This document shows, one piece after another, positions 42,657 to 51,392 of a stretch of DNA of 64,000 nucleotides (positions are counted from its first letter, which is position 1; each line of letters starts with the position of its first letter). The notes beneath the pieces were generated by a model. That model made no database searches and was not told the origin of the DNA. It worked only from the letters and a program-made list of their open reading frames with translations. The translations under genes and the position numbers were made by a program. Origin of the DNA: Clostridium grantii DSM 8605 (GTDB lineage Bacteria; Bacillota; Clostridia; Clostridiales; Clostridiaceae); the NCBI RefSeq assembly GCF_900129965.1, contig NZ_FQXM01000010.1:62001-126000 (forward strand). Reading direction: 5' to 3'.

Positions 42657-45617
42657 TCACACGTTGGAAATTGAACCCTCTGGTTTATAATCAACATATA
42701 AGAATTTAATATTATCTTTATCCATTAAGGTCCCATTTTCAGGATCCATATATGGGGTATAATTAATAAGATTGATATTTTCTACATCTAAAGGTGCAGC
42801 TTCATCAGATGCAAAATCTAAAACTATCTTTCTTTCATCTAATAAGGTTAAGGTTACATTTGAAGTATTAATTGTATCAGCTATTAAAATAGTATTTTCT
42901 AGTATAATGGAACCAAACATAGGATTATTCATCACTGTAATTGAGTCCTCAGAAGCTCCTTTAGTGAATACTAAATTTCCAGGGGTTATAGTTAATGGAG
43001 ATAAACCATCCCAAGGGTCATTTACGGTATCGTCAAAACTACTATGAGGAATTAATGAACCTGGGTTTATAGCAGAAGAAAAATCTATTTGTATTTTATT
43101 ACTAGCTAGTGTTGTAGCACTAGTAGGTTTATTCCAAATAATTGATTCAGCTAAAAATGTTGTTGCTTCTTTAGGAGTAAATACAGCTATTCTATTATTA
43201 TTGAAATCCATTGTTCTAATTAAATAATCAGGAACAGCTAGCCTAATATCCAATTTATCTAACATGGTAAATGCTTGAGTCAATCCAATATTTAATTGGA
43301 AAACTTGTGAATCAGTTCCTAGAACTACAGCTGCTGATAGTATGGATAAAACACTTGAGTCATTTAGAACACAAATGAAATCATTTTTCTCAAAATGAGC
43401 TATTGGTTTATTAAAGGACATTCTTAATAAAGCAGAAGTTGAGTCATTAGAAACTAAACTTATTCCTTCAATATTTGCTCTTAATCCATTGATTGCTGGA
43501 GGTAAAGTTTCAGCATCAGGTTTTAATGGTAATCCATAAATATCAATAGTGTAATTTACCTCTGCTTTGGTATAAACCACAACATCTGTACTTCCGCCAT
43601 TGAAAGTATTAGCAGCAAAAACGAATTTAATTGTTTTATCATCAACCAACTCTAGATATAAAGGAGTAATAATTTCACCATTTAAAGTAATATCAAAATC
43701 ATTTACATCTACATTATAAAGTTCATTAGTACCGGTATATTTGTATTGTAAAACTTCTGTAGTTAATACAGTTACTGTTCCATTTGATATATCTATTTCT
43801 TCAATTGGACCCACTATATCATTAATTTTACATAATGGATAAATATTACCAGAAAGATTTTCTATATATCTTACTTCTTTTAATTTTGGATATCCAATAT
43901 TAATAGTAGAGTAACCAGTAACTATATCGCCAAGAGGTAATACAGAGGCAGTTTCAGGTAAAGTTAATCTTATCCATCTATTTTCTTTCATTGGAAAGCT
44001 AGTTGTTTCATAGGGTAATACATTAGAAGCTATCAAATAATTTGCTGTATTAGTAGTAGAATGTTCACCTACAGCTAGCATGGATTCATCAAATTTTACA
44101 ACAACAGATCTTTCTCTATAGGTCACACTTTCAACAACAGGTACAGAGGTATCTATAATAGTAAAGCCTACACTTTGTGGTAACATAGGTAATTCATAAA
44201 TATCTTCAATATCTATTGCAGATAATACATGGGCTCCAGCATCTAATTTGGCTGCAACTTCAAGAGTTGCTGTTCGATTAATTGAATCATATACAATAGG
44301 AGAAATAGGATTGACACTGGTTCCTTCAAAAGTGGTTATAGTATAATAACTGGTATTTCTAATTCCGCCTGCTCCATCGGTATCCTTCATATCTTTAGAG
44401 AAAGTTACAATTATTTTTGTTTGACTATCTTCAAATTGATCCACATCTATTATGCGAGGTAAAGTTACTACAACAGGAATATTATTAAATGTAGTTGTTG
44501 GAGTTAAATAGCCGTTGGCATCAGTAATCCTACCTATAGTAACATCAATTAATCCAATAGGAAGTGGATTTGCATTATTTAAAACAAATTGTAATTGGTT
44601 AAATTGATTTCCTACTCTTAAAACTTTACTTACAGGTACAGTAGCACCATTGACGCTAATTACATTAACCTCGTCATGTTTTTTTATTACAGCTTTATCA
44701 AAGGTTACAATTAAATTAGTTCTATCTAAAGCTACAACTTGTATAGGATTAGCTGTTATAGCATCAGTGCTGATGTTAAATTCCCTTTTCATAGAAGGGA
44801 CAATTACATGATCATCAGAAAAATCATGTAGATAATAATGGTAATCGCTACTTTGAGATTTACTATAATTAAAAACTAAGCCATGGTTTCCAATAGGTAA
44901 TCCCCTGAAATTCATTTGTATTTCTAGAGATTTAAAATCATCAGATTTTCTAACTGTTGAAAGTGAAGTTGAGTCATCAGTACTAGCGCTAAATAAGCCC
45001 ATCCAATTAGGATTAGCATCTAAAGATACATTTGTATCTAGATTATATAGTAGTAAATAAAAATTTGCTAAGTTGTCATCTGTATTTATATAATCCAAGT
45101 GTAAAATTGGAGTGTCAAACTCAATATTTAAAATTCTATTTCCTACAGCGGTTACTGTTCCATTTAATGGTTTTGGTAAATCGTTGGTAACAGAAAAAAA
45201 TGAACTTATTATTTCAGTATCTTTAGTGATTTTTAAGGTATAATTGACTCCAGTCTGGAATACATAATCTTCATCAGGTAATAAACTGTTATAAGCCACT
45301 AATACTTTTTTATCATTAGAAGGGTTGATAGAATCCACAACAGCAATTACGTGTACTTCTTCTAAAGGATTATCTGTTTGAAAAACTTCAAAATCTTCAT
45401 TACCAGTAAAAGGTTGATTTAAAATTACGGTAATAGTTTTATTATTTATGCTTTCAATAGATGTAATTGCGATTGGTTCATCTGGTACTGTTGCTGCAAT
45501 GTATGATATATCCATATAATATCCTCCTTGTTTTGATTGTAAAACTAGTTGATCATCTGAGGTGTTTAATAATTTAAAACTGTTATTCAAATTAGTAACA
45601 CTGATAATCAAATTCAT
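42657..45617 (-). CDS. Large multi-domain Ig-like (SbsA_Ig-type) protein
   Basis: A 986-residue protein made almost wholly of repeated beta-sandwich modules, each of about 90-110 residues, with the Ig-like motif written variously as LIVTFDKAVI, KIIVTFSKDMKD, SVVVKFDESM, LLRMSFNKPI and KIQIDFSSAI. No signal peptide, S-layer homology domain or sortase motif is present, unusual for such proteins. Start is doubtful: ATG 45617 is used, an ATG at 45515 has AAGGAGG seven bases ahead, and the frame stays open and protein-like up to 45872. It lies in the beta-rich locus and ends at a strong terminator. Confidence 0.82.
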   Translation of the reverse strand: MNLIISVTNLNNSFKLLNTSDDQLVLQSKQGGYYMDISYIAATVPDEPIAITSIESINNKTITVILNQPFTGNEDFEVFQTDNPLEEVHVIAVVDSINPSNDKKVLVAYNSLLPDEDYVFQTGVNYTLKITKDTEIISSFFSVTNDLPKPLNGTVTAVGNRILNIEFDTPILHLDYINTDDNLANFYLLLYNLDTNVSLDANPNWMGLFSASTDDSTSLSTVRKSDDFKSLEIQMNFRGLPIGNHGLVFNYSKSQSSDYHYYLHDFSDDHVIVPSMKREFNISTDAITANPIQVVALDRTNLIVTFDKAVIKKHDEVNVISVNGATVPVSKVLRVGNQFNQLQFVLNNANPLPIGLIDVTIGRITDANGYLTPTTTFNNIPVVVTLPRIIDVDQFEDSQTKIIVTFSKDMKDTDGAGGIRNTSYYTITTFEGTSVNPISPIVYDSINRTATLEVAAKLDAGAHVLSAIDIEDIYELPMLPQSVGFTIIDTSVPVVESVTYRERSVVVKFDESMLAVGEHSTTNTANYLIASNVLPYETTSFPMKENRWIRLTLPETASVLPLGDIVTGYSTINIGYPKLKEVRYIENLSGNIYPLCKINDIVGPIEEIDISNGTVTVLTTEVLQYKYTGTNELYNVDVNDFDITLNGEIITPLYLELVDDKTIKFVFAANTFNGGSTDVVVYTKAEVNYTIDIYGLPLKPDAETLPPAINGLRANIEGISLVSNDSTSALLRMSFNKPIAHFEKNDFICVLNDSSVLSILSAAVVLGTDSQVFQLNIGLTQAFTMLDKLDIRLAVPDYLIRTMDFNNNRIAVFTPKEATTFLAESIIWNKPTSATTLASNKIQIDFSSAINPGSLIPHSSFDDTVNDPWDGLSPLTITPGNLVFTKGASEDSITVMNNPMFGSIILENTILIADTINTSNVTLTLLDERKIVLDFASDEAAPLDVENINLINYTPYMDPENGTLMDKDNIKFLYVDYKPEGSISNV

Positions 45618-45872
45618 GGTAATATCCTTTTGAGTATTAATGGGAATAGGGAAATCTTTAATGAATTCATTTTCATATACAAATGTAACTTTATCCGCAG
45701 TATTTAGGTTGCTTATATAAAGTTTACAGGTTATATAATATTGACCACATTTTAAAAATTTGATTTCCTTATTTTCCTTCAGATAAATAAATAAATTATC
45801 ATTAGGGGATGAATTTAATAAACTTAAATTTGAATTAGTATTAAAGCCATTAGGTATAAATATTAAAATAAT
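45618..45872 (-). other. In-frame coding extension of the Ig-like protein
   Basis: The minus frame stays open for 85 codons upstream of the ATG at 45617 and reads as protein (IFIPNGFNTNSNLSLLN, KFLKCGQYYITCKLYISNLN). AAGGGGGA lies just before ATT codons at 45872 and 45869, with no ATG, GTG or TTG nearby. Either translation starts at ATT, or the true start has been lost and the protein is now shortened. Confidence 0.5.
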
Positions 45873-45936
45873 TAATCCCCCTTAATAATTGATACATATC
45901 TAATTTAAACTATGAAGGTTATTATCTTTTCTATTC

Positions 45937-45964
45937 TATAATATGTGGCATACATAAAATAAGT
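45937..45964 (-). promoter_or_regulatory. Possible sigma-K-type promoter
   Basis: On the minus strand AC at 45964-45963, then 17 bases, then CATATTATA (45945-45937), which fits the sigma-K pattern AC-N16/17-CATAnnnTA. It is 65 bases upstream of the extended Ig-like frame. Eye match only. Confidence 0.35.
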
Positions 45965-45997
45965 TACTTGCAATAGAGAGGTATATAGGTAATAAAA

Positions 45998-47362
45998 TTA
46001 TGATTCTTTTGTATCTATGGCTATTTTTACATTGTGGAAAAAATTATTGCTAAAAAAAGTATTTTTTAAATAATAACTAACAATTATACCTAGATTATGA
46101 TTGCAAAGTGTATTGTTTATAATATAAAGCTCATTAATAAAGGAAGAATCATTTATTTCTATTCCAATCTTCATGTTATTAAGGTAACATTTTTCGATGA
46201 CGCCAGATCCACTAAAGTAAATACCTTGATTTTGGCACACATCAAATATTTTGCAATTGCTAATGGTGGTATTTTCGGCCTTGGGCCAAATAGAAATTCC
46301 ACGTCTTAATACGTTTTTTATTAGTATATTTGAAAAGACATTATTTGTGCCATTGAAATACTCATAACGTATTCCATCTCTAAAATTACAGGTGTCCCTT
46401 AAAAGTTTATTACCTTTTCCGTCGATAGATAGGTTCATAATTATTACATTACTGCTTAAGATTCTAATACCATATTGAGGGGTATTAGAATTGTTTTTTA
46501 CTTGAGGAACGATAATTGTTTGGTTCATATCCTCCCCTAGAAGGGATATTTCCTTTTGGATAGTAAAATCCCCAAAGTAAAAGCCTTTCATTAAATAAAG
46601 TATATTACCACTGCTGCAATTTAATAAAGTTGTTTTGAGTTCATCAGAATTGTTTACCTTATAAAATTTGGTGTTTATTTCTTCGAACTCTCCTAGACCT
46701 TTAATGTAAGCCAAATTATTATTTAAGCATAGTGTTCTTGAAAAATCAGATCCATTGGAAAGTAAAGTAAGTTTAGTATTTTCTAAAATTTTTGTACCAG
46801 TAGAAAAATCTATTGCATAATTCTTAATTGATTTAAATAAATTATGTTTTATTTTAAAAATATCTTGTATTGTGCTACCATGTTGTATATTAGATATTCC
46901 AATTGATAAATGATCAAAGCGGTTTTTGATAATAGAACCTAAAGTGTTATTAGAATTTAAAACTAAACCTGTTTTAAGAAGGGTAAAAGAGCAAGAAATT
47001 AGATTTATTGTACAATTTGAATCTTCTTCTATATATATAGCATCGGATTTGGTATCGTTAAAACCAATAAATTTGCAATTTTTGAAAAGTACATAAGATG
47101 AATTGCTTAAAAAAACGTTAGAATCATTATTTTTTATGATGAAAGTAATATGATTTATAAAACAACTAGTTATTATTTCTAAACCTGAAAGAAAGATAAC
47201 ACCTTCTCCACCAAAAATAAATTTGTTTTTATTTTTTACAATTACTTTCTTATCAATTAAATTGTAATGACCTTTTTTAATAAATATAATAATAAATCTA
47301 TGGCTATTTAGTGCTGATTGAAGTTTTTTTACATCATTAACAATTACTAGAGGGTTTTTCAT
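45998..47362 (-). CDS. Right-handed parallel beta-helix protein
   Basis: A 454-residue protein (from ATG 47362) with the repeating strand-turn pattern of pectate-lyase/NosD-like beta-helices: YVLFKNCKFIGFNDTKSDAI, INLISCSFTLLKTGLVLNSN, ISNILIKNVLRRGISIWP and TTISNCKIFDVCQNQGIYF. The second half restarts with DELKTTLLNCSSGNILYLMKGFY, so two helices in tandem are likely. No signal peptide or anchor. The frame is open to 47542 but the extra part overlaps the azlC promoter region; AAAGGTGG at 47428 faces ATT codons at 47416, another candidate start. Confidence 0.78.
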   Translation of the reverse strand: MKNPLVIVNDVKKLQSALNSHRFIIIFIKKGHYNLIDKKVIVKNKNKFIFGGEGVIFLSGLEIITSCFINHITFIIKNNDSNVFLSNSSYVLFKNCKFIGFNDTKSDAIYIEEDSNCTINLISCSFTLLKTGLVLNSNNTLGSIIKNRFDHLSIGISNIQHGSTIQDIFKIKHNLFKSIKNYAIDFSTGTKILENTKLTLLSNGSDFSRTLCLNNNLAYIKGLGEFEEINTKFYKVNNSDELKTTLLNCSSGNILYLMKGFYFGDFTIQKEISLLGEDMNQTIIVPQVKNNSNTPQYGIRILSSNVIIMNLSIDGKGNKLLRDTCNFRDGIRYEYFNGTNNVFSNILIKNVLRRGISIWPKAENTTISNCKIFDVCQNQGIYFSGSGVIEKCYLNNMKIGIEINDSSFINELYIINNTLCNHNLGIIVSYYLKNTFFSNNFFHNVKIAIDTKES

Positions 47363-47570
47363 TGAGGTTTTCTTTAGTTTAAGGGATTTTGTTTTGAAAT
47401 TTAAATTAGAAATAATCTCTCCACCTTTATAACTAGTATTATATAATTCATATGATAAATAAAGCACATTTAAGACAATCCTATTGACTTCAATCGAAGT
47501 AAAAACTATAATATTTAGGATAGTAGTTATTTTAGTAGTCACTATAATTCTTGTTAGTAAAGGGGCATTT

Positions 47571-48284
47571 ATGGAGACAGTAGTTGTAAATAAAAGTAGT
47601 TATAAAGAGGGGATAAAAAAGGCAATACCAATAGTTATGGGATATATACCTGTAGCAATTGCATTTGGAGTATTATCAAAAACTATAGGAATATCTATGT
47701 TTGAAACTTTTCTTTTTTCAGCTTTTGTGTATGCAGGAGCTAGTCAATTTATGGCATTAAATTTGATAGCTTTAGGAGTAGGAGCAGGGGAAATTATTTT
47801 GGCAACTTTTTTAGTTAACTTTAGGCATTTCATTATGAGTGCTTCTCTTGTGACTAAAATTTCAAAAGATTTGAAAAAGCACTTTCCTTTAATTGCATTT
47901 TGGAATACAGATGAAGTGTTTTCTGTACTTTCCTTTGAAAAAAAAGAATTAACCAAGGAATTTATATTGGGAGTTCAGTTTAGTGCTTATGCTGCCTGGG
48001 TGTTAGGTAGCTTAATAGGCTATGTTCTTGGGGGAATAATGCCTGAAATATTAAGTACTAGCATGGGGGTTTCCCTTTATGCATTATTTGTTGCTATTTT
48101 AGTACCGGAAATAAGAAAATCATTAAAAGTTGGAATACTAGCATTATTATCAGGAGTAATCAATGCTTTCCTTGGGTATATAAATTTTTTACCCTCAGGG
48201 TGGAATATTATAATAGCAATTTTAGTGGCATCAACTGTGGGCATGCTTATATTTGATGAGAAAGGTGGAAAAAATAATGGATAA
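47571..48284 (+). CDS. azlC: AzlC family branched-chain amino-acid exporter, large subunit
   Basis: Large subunit of a two-component branched-chain amino-acid exporter (AzlCD/BrnFE). ATG 47571 is used because AAAGGGG is five bases ahead. The 237-residue protein has six to seven helices with the family stretches IPVVMGYIP-like IPIVMGYIPVAIAFGVL, FVYAGASQFMALNLIALG and NFRHFIMSASLV. It overlaps azlD by eight bases. A TrmB-like regulator follows directly and may control the unit. Confidence 0.92.
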   Translation: METVVVNKSSYKEGIKKAIPIVMGYIPVAIAFGVLSKTIGISMFETFLFSAFVYAGASQFMALNLIALGVGAGEIILATFLVNFRHFIMSASLVTKISKDLKKHFPLIAFWNTDEVFSVLSFEKKELTKEFILGVQFSAYAAWVLGSLIGYVLGGIMPEILSTSMGVSLYALFVAILVPEIRKSLKVGILALLSGVINAFLGYINFLPSGWNIIIAILVASTVGMLIFDEKGGKNNG

Positions 48285-48579
48285 TATTTTATGGATTGTT
48301 TTAGGAATGATGTTGGTAACTTATATTCCAAGGCTTTTTCCCTTTGTTACAATGGCAGAAGATAATTTACCACCTAGAATACGTAAATTTTTAAACTATG
48401 TTCCTTATACTGCTTTGGGAGCGTTAATAATTCCAGGAGTTTTTTCTACAACACCAGAAATTCCTTTAGCAGCTATAGGGGGTATCTGTTTTGCAGTTAT
48501 TTACTCTTGGTTTAAAGGTGGGGTTTTTATACCTGTTATTGGATCAATAGTAATTACATTTATTATTTTATCTATGTAA
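48277..48579 (+). CDS. azlD: AzlD family exporter, small subunit
   Basis: A 100-residue membrane protein with three to four helices. MLVTYIPRLFPFV and KFLNYVPYTALGALIIPGVF are characteristic of AzlD, the partner of AzlC. Start 48277 follows AAAGGTGG by six bases and overlaps the end of azlC, showing translational coupling. Confidence 0.92.
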   Translation: MDNILWIVLGMMLVTYIPRLFPFVTMAEDNLPPRIRKFLNYVPYTALGALIIPGVFSTTPEIPLAAIGGICFAVIYSWFKGGVFIPVIGSIVITFIILSM

Positions 48580-48588
48580 GGAGATTGT

Positions 48589-49398
48589 ATGAGTATTGAT
48601 TTTGGAGTTATAGAAGACATGAAGAAACTTGGGTTAAATGAGTATGAATCAAAAGCTTACTTAAAATTATTAGAAGACTATCCCGTCAATGGATATACTT
48701 TAAGTAAGAATTCTGGGATACCTAGATCTAGAATTTATGAAGTTCTAAAAAATTTAAAAGACAAGCAACTTGTTTTTGAGCAGGAAGAAGATAAAGGGAG
48801 CATTTATTATCCACTGGAACCTAAATTATTAGTAGATAAATTAAAAGATGATTTTAATAATGCTTTAGATAATATCAATAATTTCGCCACTAAAATATAT
48901 TCAGAAAAGAATGAAGAAAATAAATTAGTTGTTATAAGGGGAAGAAAAGAAATTATCGAATTTATAAACAGGTTAATTAAGGATGCAGAAAAAAGTATTT
49001 CTGTTTCTATATGGGAAGAAGAGCTAAGTGAACTTTCTGAAGCTTTAAATAAAGCTATAGCTAAAGGGATAACTTTGAAGGGAATTTATTTTGGAAAAAA
49101 CAATAGCTACAAACAGTTAGTTCCACATAGAAGGATAGAGACTTATTTAGCTGAAAAAAATGAGAGATATATAACCATTATAATAGATGGAATTCACGTA
49201 GTTTCAGGTATGGTAGCTAGGGGCGAAGATAGTACTGTAACGTGGACGAAAGATAAAGGCTTTGTAGACATGAGTGAAGACTATATTTTTCATGATTTGA
49301 TGATAAATATGTATTCTAATAAGTTAGAGGGAAAAGCAAAAGAACACTTTGAAAATTTCCTAGATAATATTAGAAAGGAATATTTTGATTTTAGTTAA
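48589..49398 (+). CDS. TrmB-family transcriptional regulator
   Basis: A 269-residue DNA-binding regulator. The N-terminal winged helix (about residues 10-85) has GLNEYESKAYLKLLEDYPVNGYTLSKNSGIPRSRIYEVLKNL (here a description of the region, key residues Pro44-Arg45-Ser46), and the C-terminal part (about 110-265) is the PLD-like TrmB effector domain beginning VVIRGRKEIIEFI. Ten bases after azlD, so probably a regulator of export; effector unknown. Confidence 0.88.
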   Translation: MSIDFGVIEDMKKLGLNEYESKAYLKLLEDYPVNGYTLSKNSGIPRSRIYEVLKNLKDKQLVFEQEEDKGSIYYPLEPKLLVDKLKDDFNNALDNINNFATKIYSEKNEENKLVVIRGRKEIIEFINRLIKDAEKSISVSIWEEELSELSEALNKAIAKGITLKGIYFGKNNSYKQLVPHRRIETYLAEKNERYITIIIDGIHVVSGMVARGEDSTVTWTKDKGFVDMSEDYIFHDLMINMYSNKLEGKAKEHFENFLDNIRKEYFDFS

Positions 49399-49466
49399 AG
49401 AGCTATTACATAAGCTCAAATATTGTGGGGTTAATATAGAAATTAAGAAATAAAGGGGATAGAGTA

Positions 49467-50378
49467 GTGAAAAAAAATGAATTAACAGGATATGTTATGG
49501 CTTTAACAGCTATTTTTATTTGGGGGACAACGTTTATTTCTACAAAAATTATTTTAAAAGATTTAACTCCAGTAGAAATATTATTTTATAGATTCTTAAT
49601 TGCATATTTTGCTTTAATGATAATTTATCCAAAGTTTCATAAAATAAAAAGTTTGAAAGAAGAATTATTATTTTTAAGTTTGGGGCTAAGTGGGGTAACA
49701 TTATATTTTCTTGTTGAAAATACGGCACTTCAGTATACATTAGCATCAAATGTAGGATTATTATTATCCACAGCTCCAATATTTACAGCGTTACTTGCTC
49801 ATTTTTTTACTCACGATGAGAAGTTTAATAAAAATTTTTTGGTTGGTTTTATAGTGGCTATGGTGGGTATTTTCCTAGTTTTATTCAATGGAAAATACAT
49901 TTTGAAATTAAACCCTATAGGTGACCTACTAGCTTTATCGGCAGCAATCTTCTGGGCATTATACTCAATATTATTAAAGAAAATTTGCAAGGAGTATTCT
50001 CATATTTATGTAGTAAGAAAAACATTTTTTTATGGACTAATTACTGTAGTACCTTTAGCATTAATATTAGGAGCTGATTTTAAATCTATTAATGGGATAA
50101 GTTTAAATTTGGGTTTGAATATATTATTTTTAGGTTTAGGGGCATCTGCATTGTGTTTTGTGTTTTGGAATAATGCTGTTAGTATTTTAGGTGCCGTAAA
50201 ATCAAGTAATTTTATATACTTAATACCATTTATAACCATGATTACATCATCTATTATTCTTCATGAAACAGTAAATCTTATCATGATAGTAGGGTGTATA
50301 TTTATTTTAGTGGGAGTTTATATTTCAGATGATAGAGTAGGAAAACCAAAATTAAAGAGGGTTAATTCAATTGAATAA
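49467..50378 (+). CDS. EamA/DMT superfamily exporter
   Basis: A 303-residue inner-membrane carrier with ten helices in two EamA repeats; FIWGTTFISTKIIL marks the first repeat and LSAAIFWALYSILLKKI the second. Starts at GTG with AAAGGGG eight bases upstream. These proteins export amino acids or related metabolites; substrate not readable. It follows azlCD and the TrmB-like gene, which suggests a metabolite-efflux group. Confidence 0.9.
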   Translation: MKKNELTGYVMALTAIFIWGTTFISTKIILKDLTPVEILFYRFLIAYFALMIIYPKFHKIKSLKEELLFLSLGLSGVTLYFLVENTALQYTLASNVGLLLSTAPIFTALLAHFFTHDEKFNKNFLVGFIVAMVGIFLVLFNGKYILKLNPIGDLLALSAAIFWALYSILLKKICKEYSHIYVVRKTFFYGLITVVPLALILGADFKSINGISLNLGLNILFLGLGASALCFVFWNNAVSILGAVKSSNFIYLIPFITMITSSIILHETVNLIMIVGCIFILVGVYISDDRVGKPKLKRVNSIE

Positions 50379-50463
50379 TTGGAAAATATTATTAAATTTT
50401 GATTTACTTTTATTTACACTTGGAATATAATTAATATAGGTTTATATTTTGTTTATCCATTGG

Positions 50464-50563
50464 GCAACAATAGTTTTCCTAAAACTTTGAGAACCCTGAA
50501 TGAAATCAAGATATAATATCAATAAAAAACTATTAAAAGTTTTAGGAGGAGGTGAACTGTTGC
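50464..50563. repeat. Imperfect 100-base palindrome
   Basis: Outer arms GCAACA / TGTTGC and inner arms CCTAAAACTTT / AAAGTTTTAGG are paired around a 45-base AT-rich loop. The right arm includes AGGAGGAGG, a strong ribosome site that would be masked by the stem, but only very short frames follow it. Confidence 0.45.
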
Positions 50564-50639
50564 AATAATTCTATAAAGATATAATAAAATCTCATATAAA
50601 TTAGTGGGTATATTTTAACTTATTTTGAGTTATAATATT

Positions 50640-50938
50640 AACTAGCTATTGTGAATCCAATATATTGCGAAAGTGATATAGTCATAGGATAGAACCTTGA
50701 TGGTGTTAGTGTTAATAAAAACTATTTGCGTAAGTAGTTAGCGAAAATCAAGCAAAATAAGTAAATACAAGATATTGCACATAAAAGCAAACTTGTATAT
50801 GTACCATGCGTTGTATGGGAATTTAAGCCCTAGGAGTGTTACATAAAACGAAAGTAGCTTTATAGCAAAATCGTACACGATGAACAGGGAATTAAACAAT
50901 ACTTATAGATTTTTATAGGTTATTGGCAACGGCCCAAA
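50640..50938 (+). ncRNA. Candidate structured leader RNA before the zinc-ribbon gene
   Basis: A 300-base ORF-free stretch, less AT-rich than its neighbours, with several compact hairpins: AACTATTT-GCGT-AAGTAGTT (near 50720), CCAT-GCGTTGT-ATGG (near 50803) and an AGGTTATTGGCAACGGCCC element at the end. The downstream ATG has no ribosome site. Together this suggests a long 5' leader or separate RNA that governs the gene, perhaps in response to cold or ribosome stress; I could not match it to a known family. Confidence 0.35.
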
Positions 50939-51130
50939 ATGTATAAAGATAAGACTATTCAATGTAAAGATTGTGGTACAGACTTTGTTTTTACAGCTGG
51001 AGAGCAAGAATTTTATGCGGAAAAAGGATTTCAAAATGAACCAATAAGATGTAAAGAATGTAGAGATAAAAGAAAAGCAAATAGAAATAACAATGCTGGA
51101 CCTAAAAAAAGTTTTAGCAGACAAAGATAG
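50939..51130 (+). CDS. Small zinc-ribbon domain protein
   Basis: A 63-residue protein common in clostridia: MYKDKTIQCKDCGTDFVFTA at the start with a CxxC pair (Cys9, Cys12), then FYAEKGFQNEPIRCKECRDKRK with the second CxxC pair, and a basic tail. Four Cys should bind one zinc. No Shine-Dalgarno sequence precedes the ATG (GGCAACGGCCCAAA), yet the N-terminus is exactly where homologues start, so the start is trusted and initiation is unusual. Role unknown; an RNA or ribosome partner is plausible. Confidence 0.85.
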   Translation: MYKDKTIQCKDCGTDFVFTAGEQEFYAEKGFQNEPIRCKECRDKRKANRNNNAGPKKSFSRQR

Positions 51131-51138
51131 TATTGAAC

Positions 51139-51171
51139 AAAGGATAGCAAATAGCTATCCTTTATTTTTTT
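51139..51171 (+). terminator. Intrinsic terminator
   Basis: AAAGGATAGC / GCTATCCTTT, ten-base perfect stem, five-base loop, tail ATTTTTTT. Confidence 0.9.
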
Positions 51172-51263
51172 GATAAATTATTAAGTGTGAAGGAAAATAT
51201 TTATACATAAATAAAGTGAAAAAAACAGAAAATTATGTTAATAAACCTGTTAATAGTGTGTAT

Positions 51264-51289
51264 AACTTATCCATATCTGTGGATAAGTT
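51264..51289. repeat. Inverted pair of DnaA-box-like sequences
   Basis: AACTTATCCA-TATCTG-TGGATAAGTT. The right arm contains TGTGGATAA, the complement of a perfect TTATCCACA DnaA box; the left is TTATCCATA. It precedes the MATE gene by about 100 bases and may simply be a regulatory palindrome. Confidence 0.4.
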
Positions 51290-51392
51290 TTCGTCTTTAA
51301 TTATTTTTAGTGTTTTTCTTGTGGAAAATAAACAAATTATAGAATATAATTAAAAAGAATTATACAATTATAAAGTTAGTCAGGAGAAACTT

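Noticed and set aside
47363..47542. N-terminal extension of the beta-helix protein from GTG 47542
   Set aside because: It overlaps the divergent azlC upstream region, has no ribosome site and looks non-coding beyond about 47416.
51240..51330. Replication origin at the DnaA-box pair
   Set aside because: Only one perfect box and one near match, no AT-rich unwinding element with repeats, and no dnaA, dnaN or rep gene nearby.
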